From: Chrysaora quinquecirrha
Lineage: Eukaryota; Cnidaria; Scyphozoa; Semaeostomeae; Pelagiidae
Assembly: GCA_014526335.1 (NCBI GenBank)
Contig: JACTAT010000013.1
Location: 6,381,761 to 6,445,760 of the forward strand
Direction of reading: 5' to 3'
Length of the DNA: 64,000 bases
The notes under the pieces were generated by a model, which worked only from the letters and a program-made list of their open reading frames with translations, had not been told where the DNA came from and ran no database searches. Made by a program: the position numbers and the translations under genes. Positions 23,601-32,200 of the stretch are shown here, piece after piece. The stretch's first letter is position 1. The number at the start of each line of letters is the position of its first letter.

Positions 23601-25492
23601 AATAAAGGAGTTGCAATAAAAGGTGAAGGCCTTTCCAATCCTGTCTATGACGAAACACCAATGGACGAGGTTTGTATTTTTAAATTCATTTCATTAAATT
23701 TGAAGTGGGCCTATGAGAAATGAATGTCCGATGATATTAAAGTGTCCCGATCCAATTCAGCAAGTCAGCTCGTTTGGGAACAACTTATTAATACTGGGCT
23801 CTCTTATACTTAGAATTGAGCGATCCGGCTGTGATCCCGCTACCTCAATAACAATATTGCGATTGTGGGTGGATACTCTGTAACTAGGCTATCACGCCGG
23901 TCATTAGCAAATGAGATAAATTGATGTTACTCGCAAGTTTCAATATAATGCATATTGGTTTCTTGTGATACATAGCTTTTCATAAGAAATTTAAAGCACT
24001 TTTCCGATACACATTCGGTTGGGTTACAAACTGTGTAACAACACCGTGGGCCAAAATAATACCTGAAGTAAAAATAATAAGAACCAAGTGACGTCATTTT
24101 GTGTTCTTGCATTTTATATAGCTGTTGTTAGAGTATTTTTGGTATTGGTGTCTTTTCGTCCTGTTTTTGCTTCATGTGTTATGTGATTTTCTTTTTTCTC
24201 TAGTACGGTGGTGATATTGATGGTGGAATATTTGGAGATGATGCCTTCACTGTACCGGTAGGTTGCATAAACTGACTAATTAGTTTGCTTCTTTTTTATG
24301 GCTCTTAGGCCAGGGCAAACGATCAAACATTGTTGGTCCAACATTTAAGATTTGCTTGTCAAGCATAATGCTTGACAGTTACGCCACGTCCAGAAGCATT
24401 GCTCTCGTCCAACATTTCTTGCCTGCGTAAAGCAAAAAGCGTTTTTTAACTTTTTCAAAAACTTCACGCCACAAAGCTTGTTACTTTTGCTTGTCAAGCA
24501 ATGTTTTTGGACGTGGCCCAACGATCAAACATTTCTTGTACAGCAAATTTAAAATGTTGGACCAACAATGTTTGATCGTTTGGCCAGGGTCTTAGTGTCT
24601 GAGCTATATCATATCAGTCTCTAACGGTAGTTACAGGGCTCAATTACATTATGTAGTAGGAAGCTAGCACCAGACTGTTGAAGCTCAATTCAAGGTTTTA
24701 GGCCTTGGCTAAAGAATCAAACATTGTCAAACATTTGAAATTTTGTTGTCAAGCAAAAGATTTACGGTTTGGCCGCGTCGCAAAACGTTGTTTGCCAAAA
24801 AATTTTCCATGCGTCAGAAACATTGCTTATCAAACTCCGATTGTCAAGTAATGTTTTTTGGGGTTGGCTGAGGGTTCGAATATTGCTTTAACAACGAATT
24901 TCAAAATGTTTGGTTTGGCCATGACCAGCCCAGGCCATGACCAGGCCTTAGACCAGCATCAACTATGTATGGATGTCTATTTTCCTTCTTGGTGAATGTT
25001 CTTGCTTTCTCGGTAGATTGCTTGGCATTTTATGCTTGCTTCGCAATGATATACATCATTAAAGATGATTATCATTAATTTTACTCGAATGTTCCATTTG
25101 TGAAGAAGCTATGTCTTGTCTAGTAATGTTTTATGACGTTCAAACATTGTTTTAAGGACAACCTCAGAATGTTTGACAAATAATTTTTGATCGTTTGACC
25201 AGGGCGGTAGACCAACATCAACTGAATAGCTACGTATTTCGTTGCTTCTTGAGTGTGCTGCCTGGCTTGCTTGATTACTTGGCCTGCAATGATGTATCTT
25301 TCTTCCCTTCTTGGTTGTCATTTATACTTGAATATTTCATTATCTTTTGAGGCTATACCTTGTCTCGTTGTGCTAATTTTCTTATCAATTTTACTTCAGA
25401 CTGACACGAGTGGAGGTGCCACATCTATGGCCAACCCATTATATCAAGATCCCTACTTGGAAGACGACGATGGCCCACTTTCCCAGTACTAG
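973..25492 (+). CDS. MAM and LDLa multidomain transmembrane protein, 5'-partial, 27 exons
   Basis: A large cell-surface protein with seven MAM domains alternating with seven LDL-receptor class A domains, then one transmembrane helix and a tail of about 100 residues. Exons: 973-1106, 1783-2060, 2371-2620, 2967-3122, 4244-4492, 5263-5411, 6081-6276, 7007-7231, 7748-7970, 8984-9216, 9747-10018, 10478-10701, 11914-12047, 12585-12868, 13783-13885, 14539-14817, 15859-16048, 16679-16859, 17300-17544, 18489-18767, 19671-19901, 21252-21290, 21482-21572, 22325-22393, 23591-23669, 24204-24257, 25400-25492. All have AG/GT borders. Phases chain correctly except exon 17, which is 2 nt short and contains a stop. 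About 1,650 codons are visible. MAM domains mediate adhesion; LDLa domains bind calcium and ligands. The architecture resembles MALRD1-like proteins, but orthology is not shown. The signal peptide is outside the window. Confidence 0.85.
2703..2890 (-). repeat. SINE family B (tRNA-derived)
   Basis: On the minus strand it reads TATAGCTCAGTGGAAACC (box A-like) and then CCAGGTTCAAATCCCA (box B-like), with a body shared with 19005-19395 and 62155-62310. Confidence 0.7.
2967..6137 (+). CDS. Unit 2: MAM2 plus LDLa2 (exons 4-7)
   Basis: Exon 4 begins with the canonical [11 protein letters not shown]. Exon 5 gives the core ([15 protein letters not shown]) and exon 6 the last strand ([11 protein letters not shown]). 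LDLa2 is split by a phase 0 intron: [18 protein letters not shown] in exon 6, then [19 protein letters not shown] in exon 7. This is the most divergent MAM, with an unusual loop of Pro, Gly and Gln residues in exon 4 and a shortened core. The introns at 3123-4243, 4493-5262 and 5412-6080 contain no recognised element. Confidence 0.82.
6138..9071 (+). CDS. Unit 3: MAM3 plus LDLa3 (exons 7-10)
   Basis: MAM3 starts with [11 protein letters not shown] in exon 7. Exon 8 carries [12 protein letters not shown] and [11 protein letters not shown], and exon 9 carries [11 protein letters not shown] and [14 protein letters not shown]. LDLa3 is split in phase 2 between GEF-R (exon 9) and CKSDTTCI (exon 10), with [16 protein letters not shown] following. 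The splice pattern is a phase 1 cut before the late MAM strands and a phase 2 cut inside LDLa. It matches unit 6 and suggests shared ancestry by internal duplication. Confidence 0.85.
6776..6951 (-). repeat. SINE family A, full-length
   Basis: Well-preserved copy with GGGTTCGAGCCCAG (box B) and GGCGTCGTGGTATAATCC (box A) on the minus strand, in MAM/LDLa intron 7. Confidence 0.8.
9072..10701 (+). CDS. Unit 4: MAM4 plus LDLa4 (exons 10-12)
   Basis: MAM4 starts with [11 protein letters not shown] and has an RRGDRMDW segment containing an Arg-Gly-Asp tripeptide. The core is in exon 11 ([19 protein letters not shown]), which also has an extra cysteine near its end (PLPNC). Exon 12 gives [10 protein letters not shown] and [11 protein letters not shown], then LDLa4 (CTANQFQC, then [13 protein letters not shown]) with an extra adjacent cysteine. 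Exon 12 ends in phase 2 and joins MAM5. The 11-12 splice is in phase 0 after Phe-Gln, as in units 1 and 5. Confidence 0.85.
10222..10306 (-). repeat. SINE family A, truncated
   Basis: Only the tRNA-like head is present (ATTCCAGCCCC, then GTGGCATTGTGGTCTAATA on the minus strand), diverged, in intron 11. Confidence 0.6.
10749..11173. mobile_element. MITE with CAGT termini and TA flanks
   Basis: The left end reads TACAGTTAGAACCCGCATAT and the right end, inverted, reads TACAGTAAAACTCGCATATG. The interior is rich in AAGAACC. The TA at each end suggests a Tc1/mariner-type non-autonomous element. Relatives are at 19946-20221 and 41370-41739. Confidence 0.6.
11239..11556. mobile_element. MITE/hairpin with about 70-bp inverted ends
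   Basis: The arm from TCAGGCCGTTCATAGTCTT to about 11312 recurs inverted at about 11482-11556, including GCCAGCTTATAAGAAACTGC. About 170 bp lies between. A foldback element in intron 12. Confidence 0.75.
11914..14678 (+). CDS. Unit 5: MAM5 plus LDLa5 (exons 13-16)
   Basis: MAM5 starts [10 protein letters not shown] in exon 13. It keeps the FETG frame but lacks both N-terminal cysteines, as MAM1 does. Exon 14 gives [11 protein letters not shown] and [11 protein letters not shown]. Exon 15 gives [10 protein letters not shown] and [14 protein letters not shown]. LDLa5 is uninterrupted in exon 16 ([28 protein letters not shown]). The duplication breakpoint is in the intron between exons 15 and 16, so exons 1-15 exist once and exon 16 onward twice. 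Confidence 0.85.
12255..12473. mobile_element. MITE, TGAACA family
   Basis: Runs from AGACCCTGAGCAAATGAACT to TTTATTTCTCCAGGACTT, with many TGAAC/GTTCA words and inverted ends. Shares its internal order with 13483-13715. Confidence 0.55.
13483..13715. mobile_element. MITE, TGAACA family
   Basis: Starts AGCGCTGGACTAATTAACTG and ends inverted with CAGTTCATTTCTCCAGGGCT; ATA lies on both sides. Includes ACATTCACTGAACAATG and AGGTGGCCAAAT, shared with 12255-12473. Confidence 0.6.
13886..14538. other. MAM/LDLa intron 15 with the duplication breakpoint
   Basis: The left part (to about 14161) is unique in the window. From GGGCTCATTATC onward it recurs from about 35524. No transposon, palindrome or long homology was recognised at the breakpoint. 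Confidence 0.8.
14679..17390 (+). CDS. Unit 6 (copy 1): MAM6 plus LDLa6 (exons 16-19)
   Basis: MAM6 starts with [11 protein letters not shown] in exon 16, continues in exon 17 and ends in exon 18 ([24 protein letters not shown]). LDLa6 is split in phase 2 between KY-T (exon 18) and [13 protein letters not shown] (exon 19). Exon 17 is frameshifted in this copy. It is symmetrical (phase 1 at both ends), so skipping it would keep the frame while removing the MAM core. An Arg-Gly-Asp tripeptide lies in the conserved strand where other units read Gln-Gly-Asp or Met-Gly-Asp. Confidence 0.8.
15142..15170. repeat. Perfect 12-bp hairpin
   Basis: CATAGTCAATAG and its exact inverse flank a five-A loop. 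Present identically in copy 2 at about 36502-36530. It lies in an intron; function unknown. Confidence 0.7.
15592..15814. mobile_element. MITE with perfect 14-bp inverted ends (copy 1)
   Basis: Begins TTATTACCCTATGG and ends with its exact reverse complement. The interior has CATTACGTCACATTCGAACG. It has the size and form of a small non-autonomous DNA transposon. Copy 2 equivalent at 36952-37174. Confidence 0.7.
15859..16048 (+). pseudogene. Exon 17, copy 1: two single-base deletions
   Basis: Compared with 37219-37410 this exon is 190 nt rather than 192. One base is missing from a GG pair just after the Tyr-Leu-Glu codons and another from an A run about 25 nt later. The frame is lost and a TAG follows within about 20 codons. 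Flanking splice sites are intact. The rest of the exon matches copy 2. Both losses are in short homopolymers, which fits sequencing error better than decay, but a true null allele is possible. Confidence 0.75.
16145..16275. repeat. Short repeat ending in TAGACTT / AAGTCTA (copy 1)
   Basis: Runs from CTAGACTTATTATCTG to ACAAGTCTAA, with AGTTATCGCTATTGAATTG inside. The same unit occurs at 37507-37637 and, independently, at 45276-45408. Confidence 0.6.
17081..17256 (-). repeat. SINE family A (copy 1, intron 18)
   Basis: Minus-strand copy with GGGTTCGAGTCCAG and GGCGTCGTGGTGTAATCC, ending a few dozen bases upstream of exon 19. Confidence 0.75.
17391..19901 (+). CDS. Unit 7 (copy 1): MAM7 plus LDLa7 (exons 19-21)
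   Basis: MAM7 starts [13 protein letters not shown] in exon 19. Exon 20 gives [22 protein letters not shown] and FRIIIE. Exon 21 gives [16 protein letters not shown]. LDLa7 is whole in exon 21 ([28 protein letters not shown]). The 20-21 splice is in phase 1 inside the IIIEG strand, unlike every other unit. This is the last extracellular module before the membrane. Confidence 0.85.
17753..17986. mobile_element. MITE, CAAACATT family (copy 1, intron 19)
   Basis: Inverted ends: TTAGGCCGTGGCCAAACG at the left, and at the right a diverged inverse ending GCCTAA. The inside repeats GATCAAACATTG and TGCTTGTCAAGCA-like words. At least ten copies or fragments in the window. Confidence 0.65.
19005..19395 (-). 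repeat. SINE family B split by a SINE family A insertion (copy 1)
   Basis: Family B sequence runs to 19038, is interrupted by a full family A copy (19039-19225), and resumes. The 7-bp word TGGACTG occurs on both sides (19032-19038 and 19225-19231), as expected for a target-site duplication. In copy 2 the same nested structure is at about 40430-40820. Confidence 0.8.
19396..19516. repeat. Long hairpin next to the nested SINE (copy 1)
   Basis: About 50 bases with GCGAACACTAGGATAGAT and CCACAAGTGGCATAC recur inverted within 120 bp. The CCACAAGTGGCATAC word also occurs at the family B end, so the hairpin may derive from an inverted SINE end. Copy 2 equivalent at about 40817-40940. Confidence 0.65.
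19946..20221. mobile_element. MITE with CAGT termini (copy 1, intron 21)
   Basis: Ends TACAGTAAAATCCCGCAC and, inverted, TACAGTTAAACCCTCCCAT. Member of the 10749-11173 family with a shorter interior. Confidence 0.6.
20280..20472. repeat. TTAG-like degenerate tract (copy 1)
   Basis: GTTAGTTAGTT, GCTAGCTAGC and TTGTTAGTTG words with a four-base period. Copy 2 has it at about 41795-41996, longer at the 3' end by about two units. Confidence 0.85.
20473..21251. other. Intron 21 remainder with a private tRNA-like element (copy 1)
   Basis: At about 20692-20780 a minus-strand tRNA-like head (TTCGAATCTTG and CTCAGTTGGAGG-type words) occurs in copy 1. The aligned part of copy 2 (about 42000-42570) lacks it. 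Otherwise no feature is seen. Confidence 0.5.
21252..21572 (+). CDS. Stalk and transmembrane exons 22-23 (copy 1)
   Basis: Exon 22 (39 nt) is a short Lys/Gly/Thr/Ser-rich stalk. Exon 23 encodes a hydrophobic segment beginning [19 protein letters not shown], about 23 residues long and rich in Ile, Val and Leu. It is followed directly by the stop-transfer KRRK. This makes the protein type I with the seven units outside the cell. Confidence 0.85.
22325..25492 (+). CDS. Cytoplasmic tail exons 24-27 with two NPxY motifs (copy 1)
   Basis: The tail starts [15 protein letters not shown] and contains [12 protein letters not shown] (exon 25) and [14 protein letters not shown] (exon 27), ending PLSQY before TAG at 25490. 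Both are NPxY motifs, the class recognised by PTB-domain adaptors and clathrin machinery in LDLR-family receptors. The C-terminal stretch is acidic. Endocytosis or signalling is an inference from motif and topology. Exon borders are consistent: phase 2, 2, 0, 0. Confidence 0.8.
22600..23340 (-). repeat. tRNA-like SINE-type block in intron 24 (copy 1)
   Basis: Two tRNA-like heads are visible on the minus strand: AGTTGGCAGAGCTTTGG with AAGTTCGAGACCAG (about 22685-22745), and TAGCGTAGTGGTTAGC with CAGTTCAATTCCAG (about 23215-23275). Similar sequence in copy 2 at about 43740-44400. These look like SINE heads, not tRNA genes: no complete cloverleaf with acceptor stem was found. Confidence 0.45.
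23670..24203. other. Intron 25, copy 1, with a private tRNA-like insertion
   Basis: About 23815-23905 contains GATCCGGCTGTGATCCCGC followed by a tRNA-like head on the minus strand. Copy 2 lacks it and has a different insertion instead. Confidence 0.4.
24305..24594. mobile_element. MITE, CAAACATT family (copy 1, intron 26)
   Basis: Starts TTAGGCCAGGGCAAACGATC and ends inverted (GATCGTTTGGCCAGGGTCTTA). The right arm has ACCAACAATGTTTGATCG, complementary to the left arm. Confidence 0.7.
24697..24951. mobile_element. MITE, CAAACATT family, second element in intron 26 (copy 1)
   Basis: Starts TTTTAGGCCTTGGCTAAAG and ends CATGACCAGGCCTTAGA. A third, truncated member follows at about 25129-25212, so three related elements lie side by side in one intron. 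Confidence 0.65.
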
Positions 25493-26039
25493 ACTTTCAA
25501 AATGCATTAACGAACACATACATCGGTAGGAAATCTTTATTTTCAAGTTAACATTTATTCATGGACTAGGTCAAAACACATTATGTGACTAAGAAGCTGG
25601 GTATGTTTAAAAAAGCTGCACTGGCCATTTCTTGTACTCATTTTGTTTCATGTAAGGATTTTTCATTCAGATCTCGACTATTGATTGTTTTAATTGTCAA
25701 TTCTTTAAATCTCCGGCCTTAGTATTTTAAAATTAATTTTTTGTATGATATTAGACAACCTGGATGAAAAAATAGAGAATCTGGCTGTAAAATGATATTT
25801 TCGAGCGTTGTAATTCGAGTTTTCTTTGTGCAAAGTGATGCGCTGTCAACTCAGTATGGAAAGGTTCTACTTGAAATTTTTATACATTTATTGCTTTCTT
25901 TCACTGCGCATGTCTTCATGCAATGACAATATAAACACTTTGCCAAAAGAAAACATTGTTTATTGTGCCAATTTTAGCTAAGTTGCTTAATTTTAAGTGC
26001 TTAATTGAGAATTCTTAGCTTTTAACTGTTTGTATTAAA
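25493..26039 (+). terminator. Probable 3' UTR and poly(A) signal (copy 1)
   Basis: Non-coding sequence after the stop is well conserved with copy 2 (47379-47935). An ATTAAA hexamer lies at 26034-26039, followed by T- and GT-rich sequence. No cleavage site can be seen directly and no closer AATAAA was noticed. Confidence 0.3.
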
Positions 26040-26108
26040 GATTTTGCTACTAGTTGACAACTCAGTCCTCCAAGTGTTTATAGTGGTTTTTACGCTTGAT
26101 CTAAAGTA

Positions 26109-26366
26109 TGACGTCATCGAAAAATCTATTTTTAGAATTCCAAAATTTCTTCCTTTTGATCGGAAGAACAGGCCCTAATAATGCAACTTCCATTCAGATA
26201 TATTGACTAGTATCTAAGAAACCACATACGCATTTGTTTGCAGAATCTCTGTGTTTCAGTCAATTCATAATGTGTTGAAGTCAGTTGAAATATACAGTGA
26301 TTTCACATAGATCAAAGTTATAAGATGCAAATGAGGAAATTCTAAAAATAGATTTTATGACGTCAT
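26109..26366. repeat. Inverted-repeat element with TGACGTCA ends (copy 1)
   Basis: About 28 bases at the left end (starting TGACGTCAT, then an AT-rich run to TTTTTAGAATT) recur inverted at the right end, enclosing about 200 bp. This is MITE-like. The same element is in copy 2 at about 47995-48252. Confidence 0.6.
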
Positions 26367-28311
26367 CACTACCACTCAGCTCATCATTACATATTTTCTA
26401 AGTGGACATTTTGGTAGCATCATCTATGTATAACTAACTTTATTGTTGCAAGACAACATTTCATTACCTTAGCTGATCTGAAATTTTCATAATAGATTTG
26501 TATTGCTAATTTTAGCTTTGATTTGAATTTGAATTTGATATTGGACGTTTTATATGAATATGGGATACATTTTGTACGTAAGAAAACGAATAGATAAAAT
26601 ATAGTAGCTGACAATATGATTAGAATAATGCCTGGTGCAATGTTTTGTAAATATTAATTTGATCAATATTCTGAGGAGTAGTTTATGTCTGTTTTTGCCT
26701 TGTGATAAAGGCTTCTGACTTACAAGCCTTTACTCCTATACTAACAGGCCTATATTCGCCCATCAAAAGAACTGCACAGCTTTTGACGAGTAGGAGAGCG
26801 TGGAAGTTGTGATAAGAAGACCCTTTCTTTCGATTGTCAGTAGGAAAAAAACCCATCAAAGGCCTAACATGCGAAATTTTGCAACAGCTATTTTGACATG
26901 GGACGGTGTCGCTCGCACCAGTGAACACTCCCGTACCGTACGCTGCCTAGCCAATAGCTTCCATTGTGAGCATTTGATCACTATTCAATACTCAAAACCG
27001 GCACATGTGGCGTTGGACTTGCATTCGCTTCAGACAGACGACCCTTCCGTGGCTGGGGCTCGAACCCCGACTTCACTTAGCTCCAGAATAACAAGTTAGC
27101 TTGATTAGACCACTACGCCACAGTACGTGTAAAACTTTCAAGAAGATGAGTTGTAGAATTTCTATGAAATGCAGCCAACGCCTCGCATGGACGTGGACAT
27201 GCAATACAGCAGAAACCCCTAAAGAGCATTGCTGTTAGCTTCGCACGAGACAGCGTTTCGTTATCACGGGAGTTAGTTAAACCGAGAGAATATGTATAGA
27301 ATTTTTCATTCAAGTGCCTAACTGCTAGGTTTTGTTTTACCGATACGTTCGTTGTATCAGGGGTGCGTTGTACCGGGATACAACTGTACGAGTAAATTGC
27401 GCTCAAACGCGACTCTTGGGACAACATATACTTGTTCAACAAGACTCTCGAGGGTGTTTTTTTCATATTCTTAATGTGGAATACTGATTCCGCAAGACAA
27501 TCAGTGCGGTATAAGGTTTTCATCGCGACAGTGCGGTTGCAGACGAACAACGGTTTGCCCTGAATTTGTGAGAGAAAGAAGTTTGTTCTGTTCTAGCTCA
27601 CCTCACGGGCAACGAACGGTAAAGCGCAAACACTAGCAATACTGCGGTATTGAGCTTCCTATAGGGATACAGACCCCGTGTTCAAGGAAGTTCAGCAAGG
27701 TCTGGTTTTGACATTGCAAGGTGGAGCAAGATAGTAGTTGCATGATTCTCCTTGATGATTTCTGTTTTGCTGCTTTCAAAACAATCGACAGAAACGGTAC
27801 ACCTAAGTCTATTATATGCAAAGTGTCTACAAGTTTCTAACTATTGAAAGAGATCTTCAGGTAACTCGCGGGACAAAATGAAATTTAGGTCCACAAATAA
27901 TGAACAAGTTGATTGGACAAATACACCCAGATAAAACAGTGAGCAACGTCCAAGAGACAATTTCTCAACTACAGTAAATTCTTTGAGCTTTGAAGGTTAC
28001 TACCCCCAAAATATTCCTCCATTTCGTGACATAATGCAATGGTTTTTTGCAACATTCAGTATTTTGCGGATATTGTGCAAATTTACCGAAGTTTTGTTGC
28101 TGTTACACTTGACTCCCTAAAGACTATATCCTTCTGTCTACTAATATAGTACAAAGCAAAACTTTTGCAGCACGTGCAGTGTTTGTTGTGAGTTTGATAG
28201 ATAAAAAGAAGCAAAATAGTGGTATATTATAGGGGCAATTCAGGGTAGGAATTGACGAGCAAGAAGCTACTCGATGGAATTGCAAAATTTTTGAACTTGG
28301 TAATGATTCTG
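26367..28311. other. Intergenic spacer between MAM/LDLa 3' end and REC8 5' end (copy 1)
   Basis: No gene supported. It holds a truncated SINE at 27043-27127. A 145-codon minus-strand open frame (27113-27550) is broken up in copy 2, where the matching region (48882-49438) gives two shorter frames with different ends, so it is not supported as a gene. Divergence between copies is higher here than in exons; for example about 100 bp near 26800-26900 is absent from copy 2. Confidence 0.5.
27043..27127 (-). repeat. SINE family A head, truncated (copy 1)
   Basis: GGGGTTCGAGCCCCAG and TGGCGTAGTGGTCTAATC on the minus strand. Copy 2 counterpart at about 48848-48942. Confidence 0.65.
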
Positions 28312-28846
28312 GCCGCGCGACTCCAATTGAGACTGGGGCGGACAGATTTTTACCAACTGCGCGTGCGTAGTCTTAGTAAAATGCAAGGATTGCAATGTTA
28401 GTTTCATTTCAGTTGCAGATGCAGATAGGGAAGGTTGCCACACGGAGCAGTGAGTTTGAAAATGCTTGAAGTTGTGTTGGAAAAAGCAGAATTGAATTCT
28501 AATTTTGGGTGAGAGGAAAAGAACCTGTCATGGGTTCATATGACATGTTGCAGGAATTATTTAGGCAATGGTGTTGCGACGAGTCACGTTGCAGGGAAAA
28601 ATTGCACTGAAATGGAAACTGGCACGTGGCCCATGGCTAATAACAATAGGACTGGCCTACAATGCAGCCTCGAAATCGAACGTCTTTTAGGTTGTCAACA
28701 CATTCAGTGTACACACGTGACATTTACAACTTCCTTCTCTGTCATGAAAACAGAACGGTTGAAGAATTTGAAAACTCACATGTTTGATTTGATCGATCGT
28801 CCAGAAAGACCGACAGAGATCAAGATCTGAAAATATCTTCAATTTG
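28312..28846 (+). promoter_or_regulatory. Probable REC8 promoter and 5' untranslated exon (copy 1)
   Basis: A locally GC-rich patch has CTCCAATTGAG (CCAAT box) followed closely by GGGGCGG (GC box). About 500 bp downstream a TTG|GTAAGT donor at 28846 could close a non-coding first exon that splices to 29217. The block is conserved in copy 2 at 50075-50623. It contains upstream ATGs, including an open frame at 28540-28830 that is not preserved in copy 2. The transcription start itself cannot be seen. Confidence 0.4.
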
Positions 28847-29227
28847 GTAAGTAAATCAGATTGTGATCGTATTCTGTTATAAATAGATCTACTGCAAGTG
28901 CAAGCTAACCTATTCCTTATGATGATAGGCCGACTCCTAAAAAGGGGAGTGTATGTAACGTCAAAGATCAATGTTCGTGTTAGGCCTGTTCTCACGTGGA
29001 GTTCTAGAAATGGATCGATCAATCCCTAGATTTTTTCTACAGCCCTTCATCAATTAGATTTCATAATTTCATTTAGTGTTTTCCTGCCAAATGATGTTGA
29101 TTACTTAAACGACTCAGTATTTGGGGGTTGTGGGGCAGTACACAGTCATGACCATTTTGAAGATACCCTACATATTTTCAGTTTTCAACTGATCAGCTGT
29201 TTTTTTGTCTTTCTAGATAAATCAAAG

Positions 29228-32200
29228 ATGTTTTTCCCAACTGACATACTGGTTAGAAAAGGCAGATTTGGAGTTGTATGGTAAGTATATAAAATACATC
29301 TGTACAGGTTTTCAGCATAAAAATAACCTTTGCAAGAAGCAATTGGCTGAGATATGAGATTTGGGTCAAATTTTTCTCCTATCTTGCAAATCTAAAGCTA
29401 AGATAGAGCTCGAGCTTGGATTAATTGCTCAAAAAGTTGCAGCTTGCTATCCATGTGCATTTTCAGTTCAAATTTAATCAATTGAAAAATTTGATCTACA
29501 AATATAAATGTTATGCCATATCCATAATACGAATTTTTAAACTCTTTTATTCCCCTGTTGTTTTCCTTTTGTTTGTTGCTTCTTCCCCCTCCGCTTTGCC
29601 TTGCTTTGCAGTCCTGTAAAACTATTTACATCTAATGACTTGGCAGTTTCATACCACTTGTGTATTACTGTGTGCAAGGCATTTTTGTTAGAAGCAACAT
29701 ATCTCATCATTTATGAATCATTGTCACAACTTTATAACCAAGGTTTCTTACAATGGAAGATTATTGTGGATCTGAATGAACTTTTCTTTTTACCACAACA
29801 GGCTTGCTGCAACACATTCATCAGAAAGGACAAATGTTTTAACAAGAAGAGATTACCTAAAAGTTAATATACCAAGAACATGGTAAGAATCAGATTATAC
29901 TGTGTACTATGCTTGCTCTTTGGGTGCTTAAAACGATAATATTTTGAGCTAGACTCTAGCAAGTGAATGCACATAACAAGCATAAGTACTTTATGCACCT
30001 TAGTTTTTTTCTCGTAAAAAATATGTCCTTTCCTTCTTCAAGAAGAAAACATAATGCTTTGTGTAGCTCAGTTCAATAGGTCAATTCAATCAAACTTGAT
30101 TTTCTGCAAGTGGGGCTTGATTAACAATTTGGTCGGTTCTCCATAATACAGTGTATTGAATTAATCAACATTAATTATGACTGTTAGTAACACTGTGTGT
30201 GCCATAAATGACCATGTCCATGTAGCTAAAAGTCTAATATCTTCGACAGTGTTTTTTCTTGTCTAATTAGACTATCAGAAAGTCTAAACATAAGCATAGT
30301 TGTAAACATCAATTTGAGTAGGATACTTCGGGGATGGTGCATTTTGCCAAAGTGTCTGTGACAACAAAAATCTAATGTATTCCTGTGTCATTGTCACAAA
30401 AGAAGGTGAAATGAAGTTTTTAAAATTGTGAAAGAATTTCTCCCCAAAGGTAGACCCTTTGAGCTTGTGAGGGCTTTGGATTAAATGTGGCAAATATACC
30501 ACCGTCTGATTTTGTCTAATATGCATCCAATCAGCATCTAAATCATTTATAGAATGGTCTAATAAGATAAGGCCCTACACAATTAGCTAGGTTTATTCAG
30601 ATGAAGAAATTAAAAGACATTTTTGTTTTTTCAGCCATGACATTATTTATCCAGTGGTTCCATTTGCTCTTCGTCTATCATCACATCTAATGCTTGGTGT
30701 AGCACGCATATTTGGAAAACAAACAAAATTCTTTTTGGGTAAGCTGTCTCAGCCTCAAGTTTGCCTAAGGTTTTCTCTTTGTTTTGTCCCATTGATTAAA
30801 CTCCATATTTTACATTTTTCGTTGATCTTTTCATTTTAAGTAAAACCTCATAATCTTGGCAAAAAATCCTTCTTTGTGGGTACAACAAGCACTTCTTTAA
30901 TGGAGCAAAGCCCAGTTTATGAACAGAGAAGGAATATTTAGTTTTGTTTCCATTTGACAACAGTTGTCTGACAATACATTATCTAACAATACATTATACA
31001 TTATCCATCAATCAAAGGCAGACAAATGCTTTTTTCATAGTGGCAAAATTTCTCCAAAAGAGCCAACAGGATGGGTTTATGTGCCTGTTCATTTGAAGTG
31101 TAAAAGTGTTGAATAGTTCACTTTTACCAAGGTTTACCACTCATTTACTCAGTTACATTATACCAGATAGCAACAAAAGATTGTCAGTTATACTCAGAGC
31201 TGAGTGATTTTCATACCACATACAAAATTAACTAACATAATAGAGGGAATTGGATAGTTCTGGTAAAGTTTTGCGTTGTCGGTCAAGACGTGTGGAAAGC
31301 TACCTGGTGCAGAACAGAGGCAACAGATTACAGGGGTCAATTAAACTTTGAAGCTATGAAAGTACATGATGTTAACCAATCCACATAATAAAGACTGTAC
31401 AATCAGATATCAGGGCACTTGGCTAGATAGCTCTTCTCGAGTTTTTTCTAAGTGTCCTAAGCTAATAGATTAGCAACATTTTTATTTTGCTTAACTTGTA
31501 ATTAAAAGCTTGAATTGATATGAATTGAATTGAATATCGAATATATACAGAACAAGAATATTATTTGCAAAAAAATCACTTCTTCTAACAGCAAGAAATC
31601 CCGTTAAATTTGAAAGGTCTAGTTGAAAGAAAAGTTTCATATCTTTCTAGATACATGTATAACACTGACAAAACTTAAGGAAGAGCTAGCTGAAATATGG
31701 CATAGTTGTTTTTGTAATTGTCCCCCCCCCCCCCGCAACCCCTGGACTACTCTAAGATTACTTGCTAAAGGATAGTAGGCAATAATATTTTTTCAAACTC
31801 ATTTAATTTTAATTATTCTCTCTCTAACCATTGATTATGCTTTAACAGATGAAACAACTCAGATTTGGATTAGAGCTCATGAGGCATTGGCATTATCTTC
31901 TAAAGCACTCAAGCTTGCCTCTCCTGTTTCCAGGTAGTTACATTAATTGAGAAAATTATCATGTAATAGCAGAAGAACTTTTGGGATAAGTACCAGAGCC
32001 TTGGCCATGGTTACACTGCATTTTTCATCCTTTTCAATGAAAGGCACAAAAGTTTTCCTTCCTTTGCACTAAAGAGACTTGGCGATTTGGCCAAAATTGG
32101 ATAAGTTTGACAAAATGTTTGATCATAGCTAGGTAGAAGCAATTTTTTATATATGAGATGAGGTTGCAACGTTACTCAAAATTCTAAACAATATCAGGAA

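Noticed and set aside
27113..27550. 145-codon minus-strand open frame in the intergenic spacer
   Set aside because: The copy 2 equivalent (48882-49438) is broken into two frames with different ends, and part overlaps a SINE head.
28540..28830. 96-codon frame upstream of REC8
   Set aside because: Copy 2 gives a shorter product with a different C-terminus because of a small insertion; it is more likely 5' untranslated sequence with upstream ATGs.
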